From: Lentisphaerota bacterium
GTDB lineage: Bacteria > Verrucomicrobiota > Lentisphaeria > Victivallales > Victivallaceae
NCBI GenBank assembly: GCA_015061685.1
Contig: SUWD01000005.1
Span: 1 to 64,000 of the forward strand
Length of the DNA stretch: 64,000 bases
Direction of reading: 5' to 3'
Of this stretch, positions 1 to 9,285 are shown piece by piece. The notes below the pieces were generated by a model. That model was not told the DNA's origin. It did not search any database and saw only the letters and a list, made by a program, of their open reading frames with translations. Within the stretch, counting starts at the first letter, position 1; the number at the start of each line of letters is the position of its first letter. The translations under genes were made by a program, and so were the position numbers.

Positions 1-219
1 CTCCAAACCTTTTACAATCTGAAAAAACCGGAAGCCTGGGAACCGTGTGCCAAAGATGAAACTTGGCTCGGCATCCGGAATATTTTCTGCTGTGAATCGC
101 ATAATGAACTTCTCCGCCACACCGTACGGCTGATCGGAAAAGGTCTGCTTGCGGAGGCAAAACAACGTTTTGATGAAATTTCAGCTCTGCAGAAACCGGA
201 TTGGGTTTCCGGAAGCTGA
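1..219 (+). CDS. partial hypothetical protein (C-terminal 72 residues)
   Basis: An open frame enters from the left edge in frame 1 and stops at TGA 217-219; the start lies outside the window. The visible tail ends in DWVSGS and holds two Cys in a row (FCCES). I do not recognise a family. The dehydrogenase gene starts 34 bases downstream on the same strand, so the two are probably co-transcribed, which would place this protein in a sugar-related operon. That link is inference from position only. Confidence 0.6.
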   Translation, partial: LQTFYNLKKPEAWEPCAKDETWLGIRNIFCCESHNELLRHTVRLIGKGLLAEAKQRFDEISALQKPDWVSGS

Positions 220-253
220 CAGAAAAATACAACCCTTATTCAGGAAAAAAATT

Positions 254-1342
254 ATGGAAAAAATCAATGCTGTAATCATCGGTGCCGGAGTACAGGGCAT
301 GGTTCATGTCCAGGCGGCAGTGGAATCACCTTATGTGGATAAAGTCTATATCTGCGACCCCGATGAAAAACGCTTCAATGAAGCAAAAGAGAAATTCGGC
401 AACGTAATGCCGATCTCTTACGAAAATGCTCTCAAAGATCCCTCGATCCGCTTCGCTTCGATCAGTTCCCCCAATCAATTCCACATCCGGCAGGCAAGCG
501 ATTTCATGCGGCAGGGCAAAGCGGTATTGCTGGAAAAACCCATGGGAGCAACTTTGGAAGAAGCAAAAAAAATGATTCAGGTCGAAAAGGAGACCGGAGC
601 TTTTTTGCAGCTCGGTTTTGAATTGCACTATTCCACGCTTTATACCAAAGCCAAAGAGTGGATCAAAGAGGGGAAAATCGGCAATCCGGTCAACATCCAG
701 TGCCGCTATTTCTGTACCGAATTTCACCTGAAAAACACTTGGCGGAGCAACAGTACCGGAAGTTTCCTTATCGGAGAAAAACTCTCTCACTATCTGGATC
801 TGCAGCGTTATTTTTTCGATGATGAATTTGAATCCATCTACTCTCTTTCCTCCCGGAAGGTCGTTCCCTACTTCAACCACCGGGACAATCACCAGATGCT
901 TATCCGTTTCCCCGGGAACCGGGTCGGCGTGCTTAATTTCATCATGTATATTGCCGAAACCTATCATGCCGATCCTCTGCGGGAACTCCATGAAAAACAG
1001 TCCGATGACGGACACTGTCTGACTTTCCACATCTGCGGCGATAAAGGTGCTTTGGAAACCGATCTTTTCCGCTGCCGTCTGCGGCGGTGGGAATTCTCCG
1101 ACGGCCCCAGAAGACTGGAAAGCGAAATCGTCGAAACTTACAAGTACCCGGCAGAAGAATCTCTGGAACACTGTCACAATACCCTCGGTCAAAACCTCCG
1201 GGCTATCGAGAGAGCCGCCAAAGGCGAAAAACCGGAAGTGACCGCCAATGACGCATACCAGACGATGAAACTCTGCTTCGCCGCTGAATTATCAGAAGAT
1301 ACCGGTGAAATCATCCGCAGTGATGACCCCCGGCTGATGTAA
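254..1342 (+). CDS. Gfo/Idh/MocA family NAD(P)-dependent oxidoreductase
   Basis: Predicted cytosolic dehydrogenase of 362 aa, the usual family size. An N-terminal Rossmann fold shows GAGVQG at residues 8-13 after a beta strand. The family EKP motif (VLLEKPMG) is near residue 92, where the Lys normally serves catalysis. The C-terminal half is the alpha/beta domain that sets the substrate, usually a sugar, inositol or amino-sugar. ATG 254 was chosen because homology begins there and an AGGA sits 9 bases upstream; the frame is open back to 149 but that extension looks non-coding. Substrate cannot be read. A second, divergent member lies at 28010-29014. Confidence 0.9.
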   Translation: MEKINAVIIGAGVQGMVHVQAAVESPYVDKVYICDPDEKRFNEAKEKFGNVMPISYENALKDPSIRFASISSPNQFHIRQASDFMRQGKAVLLEKPMGATLEEAKKMIQVEKETGAFLQLGFELHYSTLYTKAKEWIKEGKIGNPVNIQCRYFCTEFHLKNTWRSNSTGSFLIGEKLSHYLDLQRYFFDDEFESIYSLSSRKVVPYFNHRDNHQMLIRFPGNRVGVLNFIMYIAETYHADPLRELHEKQSDDGHCLTFHICGDKGALETDLFRCRLRRWEFSDGPRRLESEIVETYKYPAEESLEHCHNTLGQNLRAIERAAKGEKPEVTANDAYQTMKLCFAAELSEDTGEIIRSDDPRLM

Positions 1343-1375
1343 AATATATCATATCACAACGAAAGGGCAAAAATA

Positions 1376-1951
1376 ATGAAAAAGTTTTTACTTACCGCAA
1401 TACTGTTTGCCGGAGCAGTTTTCTCTGCCGCCGCAGAAAATTCGACCCCGGAATTTCTCAAAGATGTCCCGGAAGATAAAGTTGTCAAATTCGGGCCGGA
1501 AAGATTGACGTTGAATAATTCCGGAAAATTTGTCAGAGAGGATGCCGATTCAGAAACCGGTAAATCCCTCGCCGCCCCTGCCCCCAATGAGAAGTGGCAG
1601 CACGGACTTGATAAAAAGCCCCGGGGAGCGATGTATTCCTCCACGATCAGCATTTACAACTGGACAGCAAAAAAACAGGGGCCGAGTTTCACCATCCGGG
1701 AGTTCCCGCAGGATGAGAAATTTCACTGGTACAGACTCTGGGATTATGAATTTCTGCCGGGCAGAACCTCTTTGCTGATGTGGTGGTGGCAGATGCAGGC
1801 AAATCTTTCCAAAGTATATAAAGCTGATGCCGGCAATAAATACACGGTGTACGTCTCGTTGAAATTCACCGGACCATCCTATGTTCCGGGATCAGAAAAG
1901 CAGGATGGTATTTTCATAGATCAGGTGATCCTGGTCAGGACGACCGATTGA
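1376..1951 (+). CDS. small secreted protein with a single 'KFTGPxYV' domain
   Basis: 191 aa with a clear signal peptide (MKKFLLTAILFAGAVFSAAA). The rest matches one unit of the two-domain secreted protein at 13095-14174. Shared landmarks, in order, are PQDEKxH, a W-rich stretch (here LLMWWWQMQ), then VYVSLKFTGPSYV, KQDGIFID and a terminal VxLVRT. No known family is recognised. The fold is probably beta-rich and the role may be glycan binding or cell-surface, judged only from its neighbours (a sugar dehydrogenase upstream, glycoside hydrolases downstream). It may be in one operon with the dehydrogenase, 33 bases upstream. Start ATG 1376 follows GAAAGGGC. Confidence 0.75.
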   Translation: MKKFLLTAILFAGAVFSAAAENSTPEFLKDVPEDKVVKFGPERLTLNNSGKFVREDADSETGKSLAAPAPNEKWQHGLDKKPRGAMYSSTISIYNWTAKKQGPSFTIREFPQDEKFHWYRLWDYEFLPGRTSLLMWWWQMQANLSKVYKADAGNKYTVYVSLKFTGPSYVPGSEKQDGIFIDQVILVRTTD

Positions 1952-1977
1952 ATCAATAGTTGAAACGACTTTATATT

Positions 1978-2020
1978 TACCGGCTGCCGCAACTTTGTAA
2001 AAAACTTGCGGCAGCCGGTA
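1978..2020. terminator. bidirectional stem-loop between convergent genes
   Basis: A perfect 15-bp stem (1978-1992 with 2006-2020, TACCGGCTGCCGCAA and its complement) closes a 13-nt loop. It lies between a plus-strand stop at 1951 and a minus-strand stop at 2035, where a shared terminator is expected. U-tracts on either side are short, so termination strength is uncertain. Confidence 0.7.
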
Positions 2021-2034
2021 TCATATTGAGGGAA

Positions 2035-5000
2035 TTATTTTCCGCTTACCAGCAAACGGAATCCGTAAGGCTCAACCGGAATATCGCCATTTACGGCAAA
2101 ATCACGCTCCTCCGGCCACAACTCCTGCAATTTTGCCGGAATATCGCCTTTGAAAGTCAAGCGGGTATTGATCGCTTTACCGCTCAGATTGGCGATCACG
2201 ATCAATTTGCGATCACTCTTTTCCCATGAATAAAAACTTACTTTTGCTCCATTGGATGCGGTGATCTCCTGCTGTTCAAAATAGCCGTGAAATACTGCTT
2301 TATCCGGTTCAAGTGCATCCCACCGGGGCCACAAACCATCAATGGCTGCATAGCCGCCGCCGGAAATCTGGACATCGTGGAGCAAACACATGGTGAGCAT
2401 CGCCCTGCTTTCCCGCAAACGGGGCTGGAAGCTTTTGGCAAATCCCATGCTGAAATAACTTTTCATCTCCGGAATCCAGTAGAGCATCGCTAAAAACTGC
2501 ACTGCCGCTCCCATCGCCTGACTGTTGTAGCTTGTCCGCCACACCTCCGGCGGTGAAGCATCACGGTCTTTGATATAGACATTTCTGTCTCTGGGAAAAG
2601 TGTGCATGAATTCTTCCCCCGGATTGATCGCATCCACGAAGCTCATCACCCCGGGATGAAATGCCCGCCAGCAGTGTATATAGAGCATACCATCGGCATG
2701 ACGGGATTTGATGATATTGCGTAAGCGTTTATACAACTCCCGGACGCCGAAAAGATTCTCTCTTTCGATCTGCCGGTTGCGTGAAAGGATATTTTTGATC
2801 TCAACACCATTGAAAGAAGTGTCGGTTTGAGCCAAACCGCCGAAGTCAAAATAGACTCCTTTGAATCCGCTTTTATCCATGTTTTCAGCGATATAATAGC
2901 AAAGATAATCCCGGTATCCCGGATGATTGGCACAGACCGGGACTCCGAAAAAGTATGGAGTGCCATCGGCTTCTTTGGTCTGACTGATCCGGGTGATCTC
3001 TCCGTGAACCGGTCTTGCCCATGCTTTGGCGAAGTAATCATGGATGGGGTTGTTGCCGGGAATAAGGTTATTGCAAGTATAAGTTACGTCAGAAATACCG
3101 TGTTTGCGGTGCATAAGCACTTCAGCTTTGGCGGCGTCCGGATTTGCGGGAGTGGTCAATAAATATCCCCGCATATATCCGACTTTGTACTTTTCACTCG
3201 TCCATCCCCGGATCGCCCAATTCTGTCCGGGATAAGCCATCCACCCCTCGGAGTGGAGGATACGCCAATCGGCTCTCGGCGGCTTACCGGGAGTAGCCAT
3301 TACGCAGACGGAAAACTCCACCGGACAATCTATTTCGACCGGATGGCTGATAAAATTGACCGAAACAGCCGCATTGCCGCCATCTTTTTTGCGGATCTGG
3401 AATGACTTTTCCCCTTGGTTATACACATAATTGGTATCATCATGAGTAAATACTGAAAAGCCGGCACGATCACCGGAAGTTCCGGCAAAAAGTGAGCTTG
3501 AGGCAAAATTATTTTTCAAATATTCCGCTGAAAATTCCGGCATAAGAGCAGCAACGGCGGCTTGAGCGGGAATATTGAAAACTGCTTTCATCAGGGAAAT
3601 TTTCACCTTCTTTCCCTCTTGCGGCTGGAGGGTCAATGTGTAATGGATAAAACCATCAAAGTCGATTTCGCCTTTCCAGATGATTTTGCAATCCCCGGAA
3701 CTGTTTTTCAACACACCGGAACGCACCAGACGGTTGTTGACAGTGGAGACGGAAACACCGCCTGCCGGGAGGAATTTTTCGACCTTTCCATTACATTCGA
3801 CCAATATCCCGGAGGAAGAAGTAAGCACTTCCCGGTCAAAACTCCACGCTTTGACCGGAAAAACATCTCCGGCAAAGTCATATTTGTGAAATGCGGTAAC
3901 TGCCCGGTCATTTTTTTCGTACTTTACTTCGCTCCACGGAGCGGGAATTTCCGACTGGATGCCAAGTTTATTGCCGAGGAAAGAGCGGTCAGGAACAATG
4001 AAATCCTTTTTCACCACCACCGGGGTGTCCAATCCGGCAAGTGTCAGCTGCAAAATATGTCTGCCGTTATCCAGTGAATTGAATTTCACCGTGATTTTAT
4101 CTTTTGTACCGCTTGCAATCTTTTCTGCGGAAGCAACCAACTCTCCGGAATTATTGAGAACAGCTGCTTTGATCTGCAATTTTCCCTTTTCGATAGCGGC
4201 GATCAGATCCGGACGTTCCAGGATCCTGGTGCCGAATTCAACGGTATTATTATTGGCATCGCACTCAAAATCAAAAGAGAACAGCTCCTGTTTTTCAACC
4301 GTGACAGCCCAGTAGAAACCGTCTTTTTTCAGTTCCATGGAATATAATCCCGGTTCGGCGATCTCTTTATTTTCTCCGGCAATAAGCTCAAAACTTTTTT
4401 CATCAAAAAGATTTTTCACCGTCATAACCATTTTTTCACTGCCGGAAAAACGGATATCTCCTCCGGCGGGATTGCCGATGGATTCCACCCTGACCGGAGA
4501 AGCGGCAAAGGTCATAATGCCGCTGTTTTTCTGAAATTCCACTGATTTTTCTGCCGGGTTACTGCTCCATGAGATCCAACGGTCAAGCAGATCGGCAATA
4601 TCTCCGGCACTTTTCCGGTGGATACCGAAGTTGCAGGAGACCGGTTTTGTACGGTCAACGGCAATTTCTGCAAGCGGGATCGCCATTTCCGCACTCCAAT
4701 TATTTCCGGCATTTACCGCCGCATGACGGAATGCACTTTGTTCCTGCCAACGTTTTTCATAGTCGAGACAGCCCCAGGAACCATTGGGGGCAATGAAATA
4801 CTGCCGGAAGTTATTTTTACCGGTGTAAATGACAAATTCTGCCTCATCTCCGGCAAAAATCGCCTTGTTGAATTTACCGGGCTCGCCGGTGGAAATCACC
4901 GGATCTTTCCCGGAAATGTCAAAAGCAACGTACAGATTTTGAGCATCGGCTTTTACATAAGCCCACGCCTGACTGCCGGAATAGAGCTTCTTGGAATTTC

Positions 5001-5829
5001 CGGCGGTCACCACCGGCAGTCTGGTTGCATCGCTCCACTCCTGCAAATCAACTTTTCCGTCGATTTTTACTGTCTTTTCAAGTTCCGGGATAACCGCAGA
5101 AGCGGTTTTCATCTGATTGCCCCGGTAACGCAGGTAAATCGTTTTGACATCAGCAGCGGTCAACGGACGGCTGAAAACTTCAATTTCATCAATGCCCGTC
5201 TGCCACTGACTGGGAACTCTCCAGAACTTCTCCGGCATGAATACGATATGATCCCGCCGGTGTCCGGTAAGTTTTATCGGCAAGCCGTAGGTCTGCCGTA
5301 CCGGACGATTGCCGTTGATGGAAAATTCTATCTCCTGATTGGTCCATGATATAGTGATATGATTCCACTCTTTGAGTTTCAACGTATCTTTCACCGGGGT
5401 CTGACAAACGATCTCTTTGCGGTCAGGAGTCAATACCCGCAGATCCCAGACTGCCCCGGCATTATCCCGGTGATAGTAAAAAAGTATCTTCCAACCGGAA
5501 CCCCGGTCGGAACTGTCGATGGTAAAAACCGGCAGGAAATTGACATTTTTATCCCCCCAGTTTTCCGGCTTGATCCAGAATGAGACTGCACCGTGGGTAA
5601 GGTCTATATTTCCGGCGGCAGGGAATCGCAGCTCTTTTTTATCCAGCAGTAATGCTTTCCCGGCAATTCCGGAGATAAATTCCGGGGTGCCTTTCAAAAT
5701 ACCTTTTACGGCTTTCCCCTGCGGATCAACTGCGTTGATGTCGGCGTCAAAGGCAGCGGTAAATCCCGCTGCCCTGACCGTCAGCATCGTAAAAAATACC
5801 GTGATCAATAATAAAAGAATTTTTTTCAT
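2035..5829 (-). CDS. large secreted LamG/CBM9/TIM-barrel glycoside-hydrolase-like protein
   Basis: 1264 aa. Residues 1-20 are a signal peptide. About 25-235 looks like a LamG/concanavalin-like module (AVSFWIKPENW, GIDEIEVFSRPL). About 245-445 resembles a CBM9-type binding domain (KIDGKVDLQEWSDA, AYVKADAQNLYVAFD). The last ~400 residues look like the TIM barrel of DUF6067/GH123-related proteins, with GVYFDFGG near residue 994 as a candidate active-site strand followed by LYIHCWRAF. The protein probably acts on glycans outside the cytoplasm. The upstream region is filled by repeat copy 1, whose outward promoter points at this start. The ribosome site is weak (CGGAAAATAAATAAA). The enzyme class is inferred, not proven. 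Confidence 0.8.
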   Translation of the reverse strand: MKKILLLLITVFFTMLTVRAAGFTAAFDADINAVDPQGKAVKGILKGTPEFISGIAGKALLLDKKELRFPAAGNIDLTHGAVSFWIKPENWGDKNVNFLPVFTIDSSDRGSGWKILFYYHRDNAGAVWDLRVLTPDRKEIVCQTPVKDTLKLKEWNHITISWTNQEIEFSINGNRPVRQTYGLPIKLTGHRRDHIVFMPEKFWRVPSQWQTGIDEIEVFSRPLTAADVKTIYLRYRGNQMKTASAVIPELEKTVKIDGKVDLQEWSDATRLPVVTAGNSKKLYSGSQAWAYVKADAQNLYVAFDISGKDPVISTGEPGKFNKAIFAGDEAEFVIYTGKNNFRQYFIAPNGSWGCLDYEKRWQEQSAFRHAAVNAGNNWSAEMAIPLAEIAVDRTKPVSCNFGIHRKSAGDIADLLDRWISWSSNPAEKSVEFQKNSGIMTFAASPVRVESIGNPAGGDIRFSGSEKMVMTVKNLFDEKSFELIAGENKEIAEPGLYSMELKKDGFYWAVTVEKQELFSFDFECDANNNTVEFGTRILERPDLIAAIEKGKLQIKAAVLNNSGELVASAEKIASGTKDKITVKFNSLDNGRHILQLTLAGLDTPVVVKKDFIVPDRSFLGNKLGIQSEIPAPWSEVKYEKNDRAVTAFHKYDFAGDVFPVKAWSFDREVLTSSSGILVECNGKVEKFLPAGGVSVSTVNNRLVRSGVLKNSSGDCKIIWKGEIDFDGFIHYTLTLQPQEGKKVKISLMKAVFNIPAQAAVAALMPEFSAEYLKNNFASSSLFAGTSGDRAGFSVFTHDDTNYVYNQGEKSFQIRKKDGGNAAVSVNFISHPVEIDCPVEFSVCVMATPGKPPRADWRILHSEGWMAYPGQNWAIRGWTSEKYKVGYMRGYLLTTPANPDAAKAEVLMHRKHGISDVTYTCNNLIPGNNPIHDYFAKAWARPVHGEITRISQTKEADGTPYFFGVPVCANHPGYRDYLCYYIAENMDKSGFKGVYFDFGGLAQTDTSFNGVEIKNILSRNRQIERENLFGVRELYKRLRNIIKSRHADGMLYIHCWRAFHPGVMSFVDAINPGEEFMHTFPRDRNVYIKDRDASPPEVWRTSYNSQAMGAAVQFLAMLYWIPEMKSYFSMGFAKSFQPRLRESRAMLTMCLLHDVQISGGGYAAIDGLWPRWDALEPDKAVFHGYFEQQEITASNGAKVSFYSWEKSDRKLIVIANLSGKAINTRLTFKGDIPAKLQELWPEERDFAVNGDIPVEPYGFRLLVSGK

Positions 5830-5854
5830 TTTATTTATTTTCCGAAACTTTTAG

Positions 5855-6133
5855 ATAATGTCCCAAATTTTGTAAAATCCGTAACAGGAGCTTATAAACA
5901 AACATTTTTGTTAACGTATAAAACATGTCACATAAGTTGTGATTTGTCAACCCGGCAAACACGGGGTTGTTTGCAACCGGTGGATGCAGTGTGAGGCAAG
6001 GTCGCGGGCAAATCAAGGCGGATGAGCAGGAGTGTACTGACGTACATGACTGCGAAAACGTCCGCTGATTTGCCAAGAGATTGCCCGCAATGCACCACCG
6101 CAGGAAAGATTTTTCACAAAAATGAGACAATAA
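5855..6133 (-). repeat. dispersed MITE-like element, copy 1
   Basis: This fills the 326-base gap between two genes. The ends form an imperfect terminal inverted repeat: ATAATGTCCCAAATTTTGT at the left, and at the right the complement of TTATTGTCTCATTTTTGTG. The middle folds into a long hairpin: CCGGTGGATGCA with TGCACCACCG, GCGGGCAA with TTGCCCGC, CAAATCA with TGATTTG, and a tip of GCAG...GTAC/GTAC...CTGC. On the minus strand it carries TTGACA-N17-CATGTT facing the gene that starts at 5829. Other copies are at 31546-31719, 36064-36513 and 56835-57030. No transposase is encoded. Confidence 0.85.
5922..5950 (-). promoter_or_regulatory. outward promoter of repeat copy 1
   Basis: TTGACA (5950-5945), a 17-nt spacer, then CATGTT (5927-5922). 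The -35 is perfect and the -10 is weak. It would start transcription about 85 nt before the 1264-aa gene. The same position in copy 2 has a TATATT -10. Confidence 0.55.
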
Positions 6134-6155
6134 CAACTTTCAATATTTCAGCGGA

Positions 6156-6965
6156 TCATTTGTCCGGATAGAAGTACTTGGCGATATCCGTTTTCCAAAT
6201 CGCAGTAGGTTTCATGAATTCAGCAACGTGTCCGTCCGCCCAGAGGACAGTGGATGATCCGCCGTCATAAAGAGCAGCATCTTTGTAAGTGCCGGAGAAA
6301 GACGGGTTGTTATGAGCAGCAACAGCATAAAGCGGAGTATTGGTCCCTGTCGAAGATGAGTTCACTGCCCGGAGATGTGCCACTCCTTCAACGGCATCAG
6401 AGGCCTGACGGCTTTCGGAAATCAGAATTTTACCGGAAGCGTTTTTGATCTTGCCGTCTTTAGCCGGACTGACATAGCCGCCGTCCGGTCCGCCGCCGAT
6501 GGCGGCATTGTAACCGTAACCGATATAACGGAACATCCCATTGATCTGGCTGTCAACAGTATTATTTACAATATCTTTTGCTCCGAAAGAATTTTCAGAA
6601 GTGAACATGGGATAGGTTACCGGACAGGTATAGACAACTCCGGCACGCAAATAATTGCCTTTGTGCAGAGAATAGCCCCAGGTGCCTTCCTGAGTAAAAT
6701 CACCATGCGGTTCACTGGAGTAAAATTTGTCACTGCTGGGCATGTAAAAACCGTCATTATCTCCGGTGTACATGGCAAAGGCACTGGAAAACTGTTTGTT
6801 ATTGTTGATACAGCTGGCAATCCGCCCCCGGTTTCTGGCATTGTTAAGTGCCGGGAGCAATATCGCCGCCAAAATTGCGATGATGGCGATCACTACGAGA
6901 AGTTCGATAAGAGTAAAACATGACTGTTTTACTCCGCTTAAGCGGAAACTTGTTTGCTTTTTCAT
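6156..6965 (-). CDS. prepilin-like protein with N-terminal methylation motif and DGH C-terminal box
   Basis: 269 aa. After a short basic leader comes a type IV prepilin/pseudopilin signature ([20 protein letters not shown], Glu at +5, hydrophobic helix, then LLPALNNAR). The C-terminus has AAHNNPSF...[13 protein letters not shown], as in the H-X9-DG family that is greatly expanded in Lentisphaerae and Planctomycetes. Expected processing is by a prepilin peptidase, followed by anchoring in the inner membrane or a pseudopilus. The role is unknown; members often sit next to secreted glycan-degrading genes, as here. ATG 6965 has AAGGAG 8 nt upstream; an earlier in-frame start at 7007 is not needed. 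Confidence 0.9.
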   Translation of the reverse strand: MKKQTSFRLSGVKQSCFTLIELLVVIAIIAILAAILLPALNNARNRGRIASCINNNKQFSSAFAMYTGDNDGFYMPSSDKFYSSEPHGDFTQEGTWGYSLHKGNYLRAGVVYTCPVTYPMFTSENSFGAKDIVNNTVDSQINGMFRYIGYGYNAAIGGGPDGGYVSPAKDGKIKNASGKILISESRQASDAVEGVAHLRAVNSSSTGTNTPLYAVAAHNNPSFSGTYKDAALYDGGSSTVLWADGHVAEFMKPTAIWKTDIAKYFYPDK

Positions 6966-7021
6966 ACTCAATTCTCCTTTTTGTTTGGTGTTGCCGGTGA
7001 AAATCATTTACCGGACAACAG

Positions 7022-9169
7022 TTAATAATGAAATTGTTTCAATAAATAATCACAATTGATGATTTTTTCCAATAAAGTCTGTCTGGTGTAATAATAGTGA
7101 TTGCTCGCTTCGAAACCCAAACGGGAATCTTCCGCAGCAAGCAGAAACATTTTTTCGGCAAGAGCAGCTTCTTCCCTGATGATCTCCGGAAGAAGCTCCT
7201 TTTTTCCGGCATCACGCAAACGCACAAATGCAGCATGAAGCCCGGTCGTCCGGAAGTGGCAATATGCAGTTTCCGCAATCCGGAGCAGCTCCCGGAAAAC
7301 TTCCTCTGATTCCGGGGCGATATCTTTTTCTGCTCCGTGCAAAATCTCTATTCCCTGATGCCATAAATCGCAAAGTATTTCATACTCTTTTTCGTAAACT
7401 TCCGGCGGATAGATCCCGCACCACCCGGCAAGATCATCATAGGGGAAACCCACCATAGTCGCCTCATAGCCGGTCGGCTTGCCAAAAAGCAGACTTCCCG
7501 GCCCGAAATTGTGCGGAGCCCGGTACAATGGATCATTCAAATGGAAAGGAAAGTGGCGGAATCCGGCTTCAAATTTCTCATAAGCTTCCAAAATTTTCCC
7601 GGCGGCACTGCCGAAATCCTCCCGGGCGATCTCCTCTTTGGAGTTGTCAAGCAGACGCATGTTTCCGCCGGGATAACCGCCGAGACTCCAGCTCAAAACA
7701 AAATCATTTATCCCCAACTGCCGCAGATTATTCAAATGCTCTTCCACCAAACCGGGAACCGGCAGATAGGGAACTGCCGATAATTCCCAGGAGTTGTTGA
7801 GCTGAACTTTCGCCGCTACCGGGATCCCGGTTTGCTTTGCCGCTTCCCAACAACGCAGAGCAACCGGACCGGGACCGACCTTGGAAATCGAATAATCTTT
7901 CACCATACCGGCAATGCCGCCAACATTGGTCGCTAATTGATCTTCACTGGCACAGATCAAACGCACATCCGGGGGCAGATTGCGGATGATCTCTTCATCG
8001 TAAGGCTGATACCATGACCAGTTCCAGGCATATACTCCGGCTTCCGGATTGGCTTTATGGACTCCGCGGGCAATGGCTCCGAGAACTCCGGTAATGGTCT
8101 TGACAATGCCGTTACATTGACAACGGGGGCATGGCGGAGGATTAGACGGAGAATAATGGGAAAAACAGTTTGTGGGATTTTCCGACCGGGTAATGCAAAT
8201 TACTCCCCCGAGAGCAGGAACCAGTGAAAAAAGTCTTTCTGCTCCATTTTCCAAGGCCTGCAAAACTTCCGGATTGCCGGTGCAGATACTCCGGATCCCC
8301 ACCCACGGCAATGCCGCACCACGCCATGATTCCGGGATGGAAGCAATATCTTTTTCCGTCAATCCCCGCGGCTCATTAAAATAGAGAAACAACCGGATAT
8401 TGCGGGTGGCAAGATGATCACATAATTTCCTCAAATTGTCAATCTTATCCTGCCAATTTGCCGAAATGGGATTATTTTCCCCCAGATAAGGTACGAGGGT
8501 GTGTAAAATGCCCTGAATAAAAAGAGCATTAACCCCATTTGCCGCATACTCATCCAACTCATTTTCCGGGAAACAGGAGAGGACATTTTCATCCAGTTCC
8601 ACGCCGAATGATACCGAATAAGGATATGCCAGACGCAAATGCGGCGTATTATTGGCTGCTTTACGCCCGGAAAACCTGCGGTCAAGAAATGCAAACGGTT
8701 CATCGGTAATTTCCGGAACCGGCAGCCGGGAGATCAATTCTCTTATCTCCTCCGTCCGGTGCAGCTGTTCAGCAGAAAGCGGAGTTACCACCGGAGAGGA
8801 TACCTGCGGCTTATTGAATCCCATTTTGAACCAGAATTGGTCATCTTCAAAAATCACTGACGCCAGTTTTTCCGGTGTCCAATTCAGCAGTTTGAGCAAT
8901 TCCGGATAATCCAGCAGATGCCAGTTTTGCCGGATCACCGTCAGATAGCCCCGCTTCAGGAATTTACCGGTATTCCGGTCATCCGGCACAAGTCCCAACA
9001 ACCCGGCATGATGATCCAGAGTTTTCAGATCGCACTTCAACGCAGCGGCAATATTCTCCCGGGGAACAATGCCCCAATTACGCCATATCACCGTCTGGAA
9101 AGGTGCCGGAAAATGCGGCACTTCAACAGCCGGTTTATTATCTCCATATTTAAGAATGTCTCTTTTCAT
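7022..9169 (-). CDS. hypothetical protein, probable glycoside-hydrolase-like TIM barrel
   Basis: 715 aa with no signal peptide, so probably cytosolic. The first ~100 residues look helical and could be a small helix-turn-helix-like region (ENIAAALKCDLKTLDHHAGLLG). From about 180 to 560 the pattern is alternating strands and helices typical of a TIM barrel (NALFIQG, RLFLYFNEPRG, GGVICIT, AGVYAWNWSWY, NDFVLSWSLGGYPGG). A tight Cys cluster, PPCPRCQC, falls near residue 348 and may bind metal. I recognise no named family. ATG 9169 is preferred to GTG 9172 because AAGGTG lies 5 nt before it. GH130-like and AraC genes lie directly upstream, suggesting a role in the same sugar pathway. Confidence 0.7.
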   Translation of the reverse strand: MKRDILKYGDNKPAVEVPHFPAPFQTVIWRNWGIVPRENIAAALKCDLKTLDHHAGLLGLVPDDRNTGKFLKRGYLTVIRQNWHLLDYPELLKLLNWTPEKLASVIFEDDQFWFKMGFNKPQVSSPVVTPLSAEQLHRTEEIRELISRLPVPEITDEPFAFLDRRFSGRKAANNTPHLRLAYPYSVSFGVELDENVLSCFPENELDEYAANGVNALFIQGILHTLVPYLGENNPISANWQDKIDNLRKLCDHLATRNIRLFLYFNEPRGLTEKDIASIPESWRGAALPWVGIRSICTGNPEVLQALENGAERLFSLVPALGGVICITRSENPTNCFSHYSPSNPPPCPRCQCNGIVKTITGVLGAIARGVHKANPEAGVYAWNWSWYQPYDEEIIRNLPPDVRLICASEDQLATNVGGIAGMVKDYSISKVGPGPVALRCWEAAKQTGIPVAAKVQLNNSWELSAVPYLPVPGLVEEHLNNLRQLGINDFVLSWSLGGYPGGNMRLLDNSKEEIAREDFGSAAGKILEAYEKFEAGFRHFPFHLNDPLYRAPHNFGPGSLLFGKPTGYEATMVGFPYDDLAGWCGIYPPEVYEKEYEILCDLWHQGIEILHGAEKDIAPESEEVFRELLRIAETAYCHFRTTGLHAAFVRLRDAGKKELLPEIIREEAALAEKMFLLAAEDSRLGFEASNHYYYTRQTLLEKIINCDYLLKQFHY

Positions 9170-9285
9170 CACGCACCTTACGCAAGCGGATCACCGTATT
9201 TTCCCTGTTTTTTACTTTTTAATGTGCTTAATATATCACAATGTATATATACAAGCAGTTACGTAAAAAAACATATCTTTATGGC

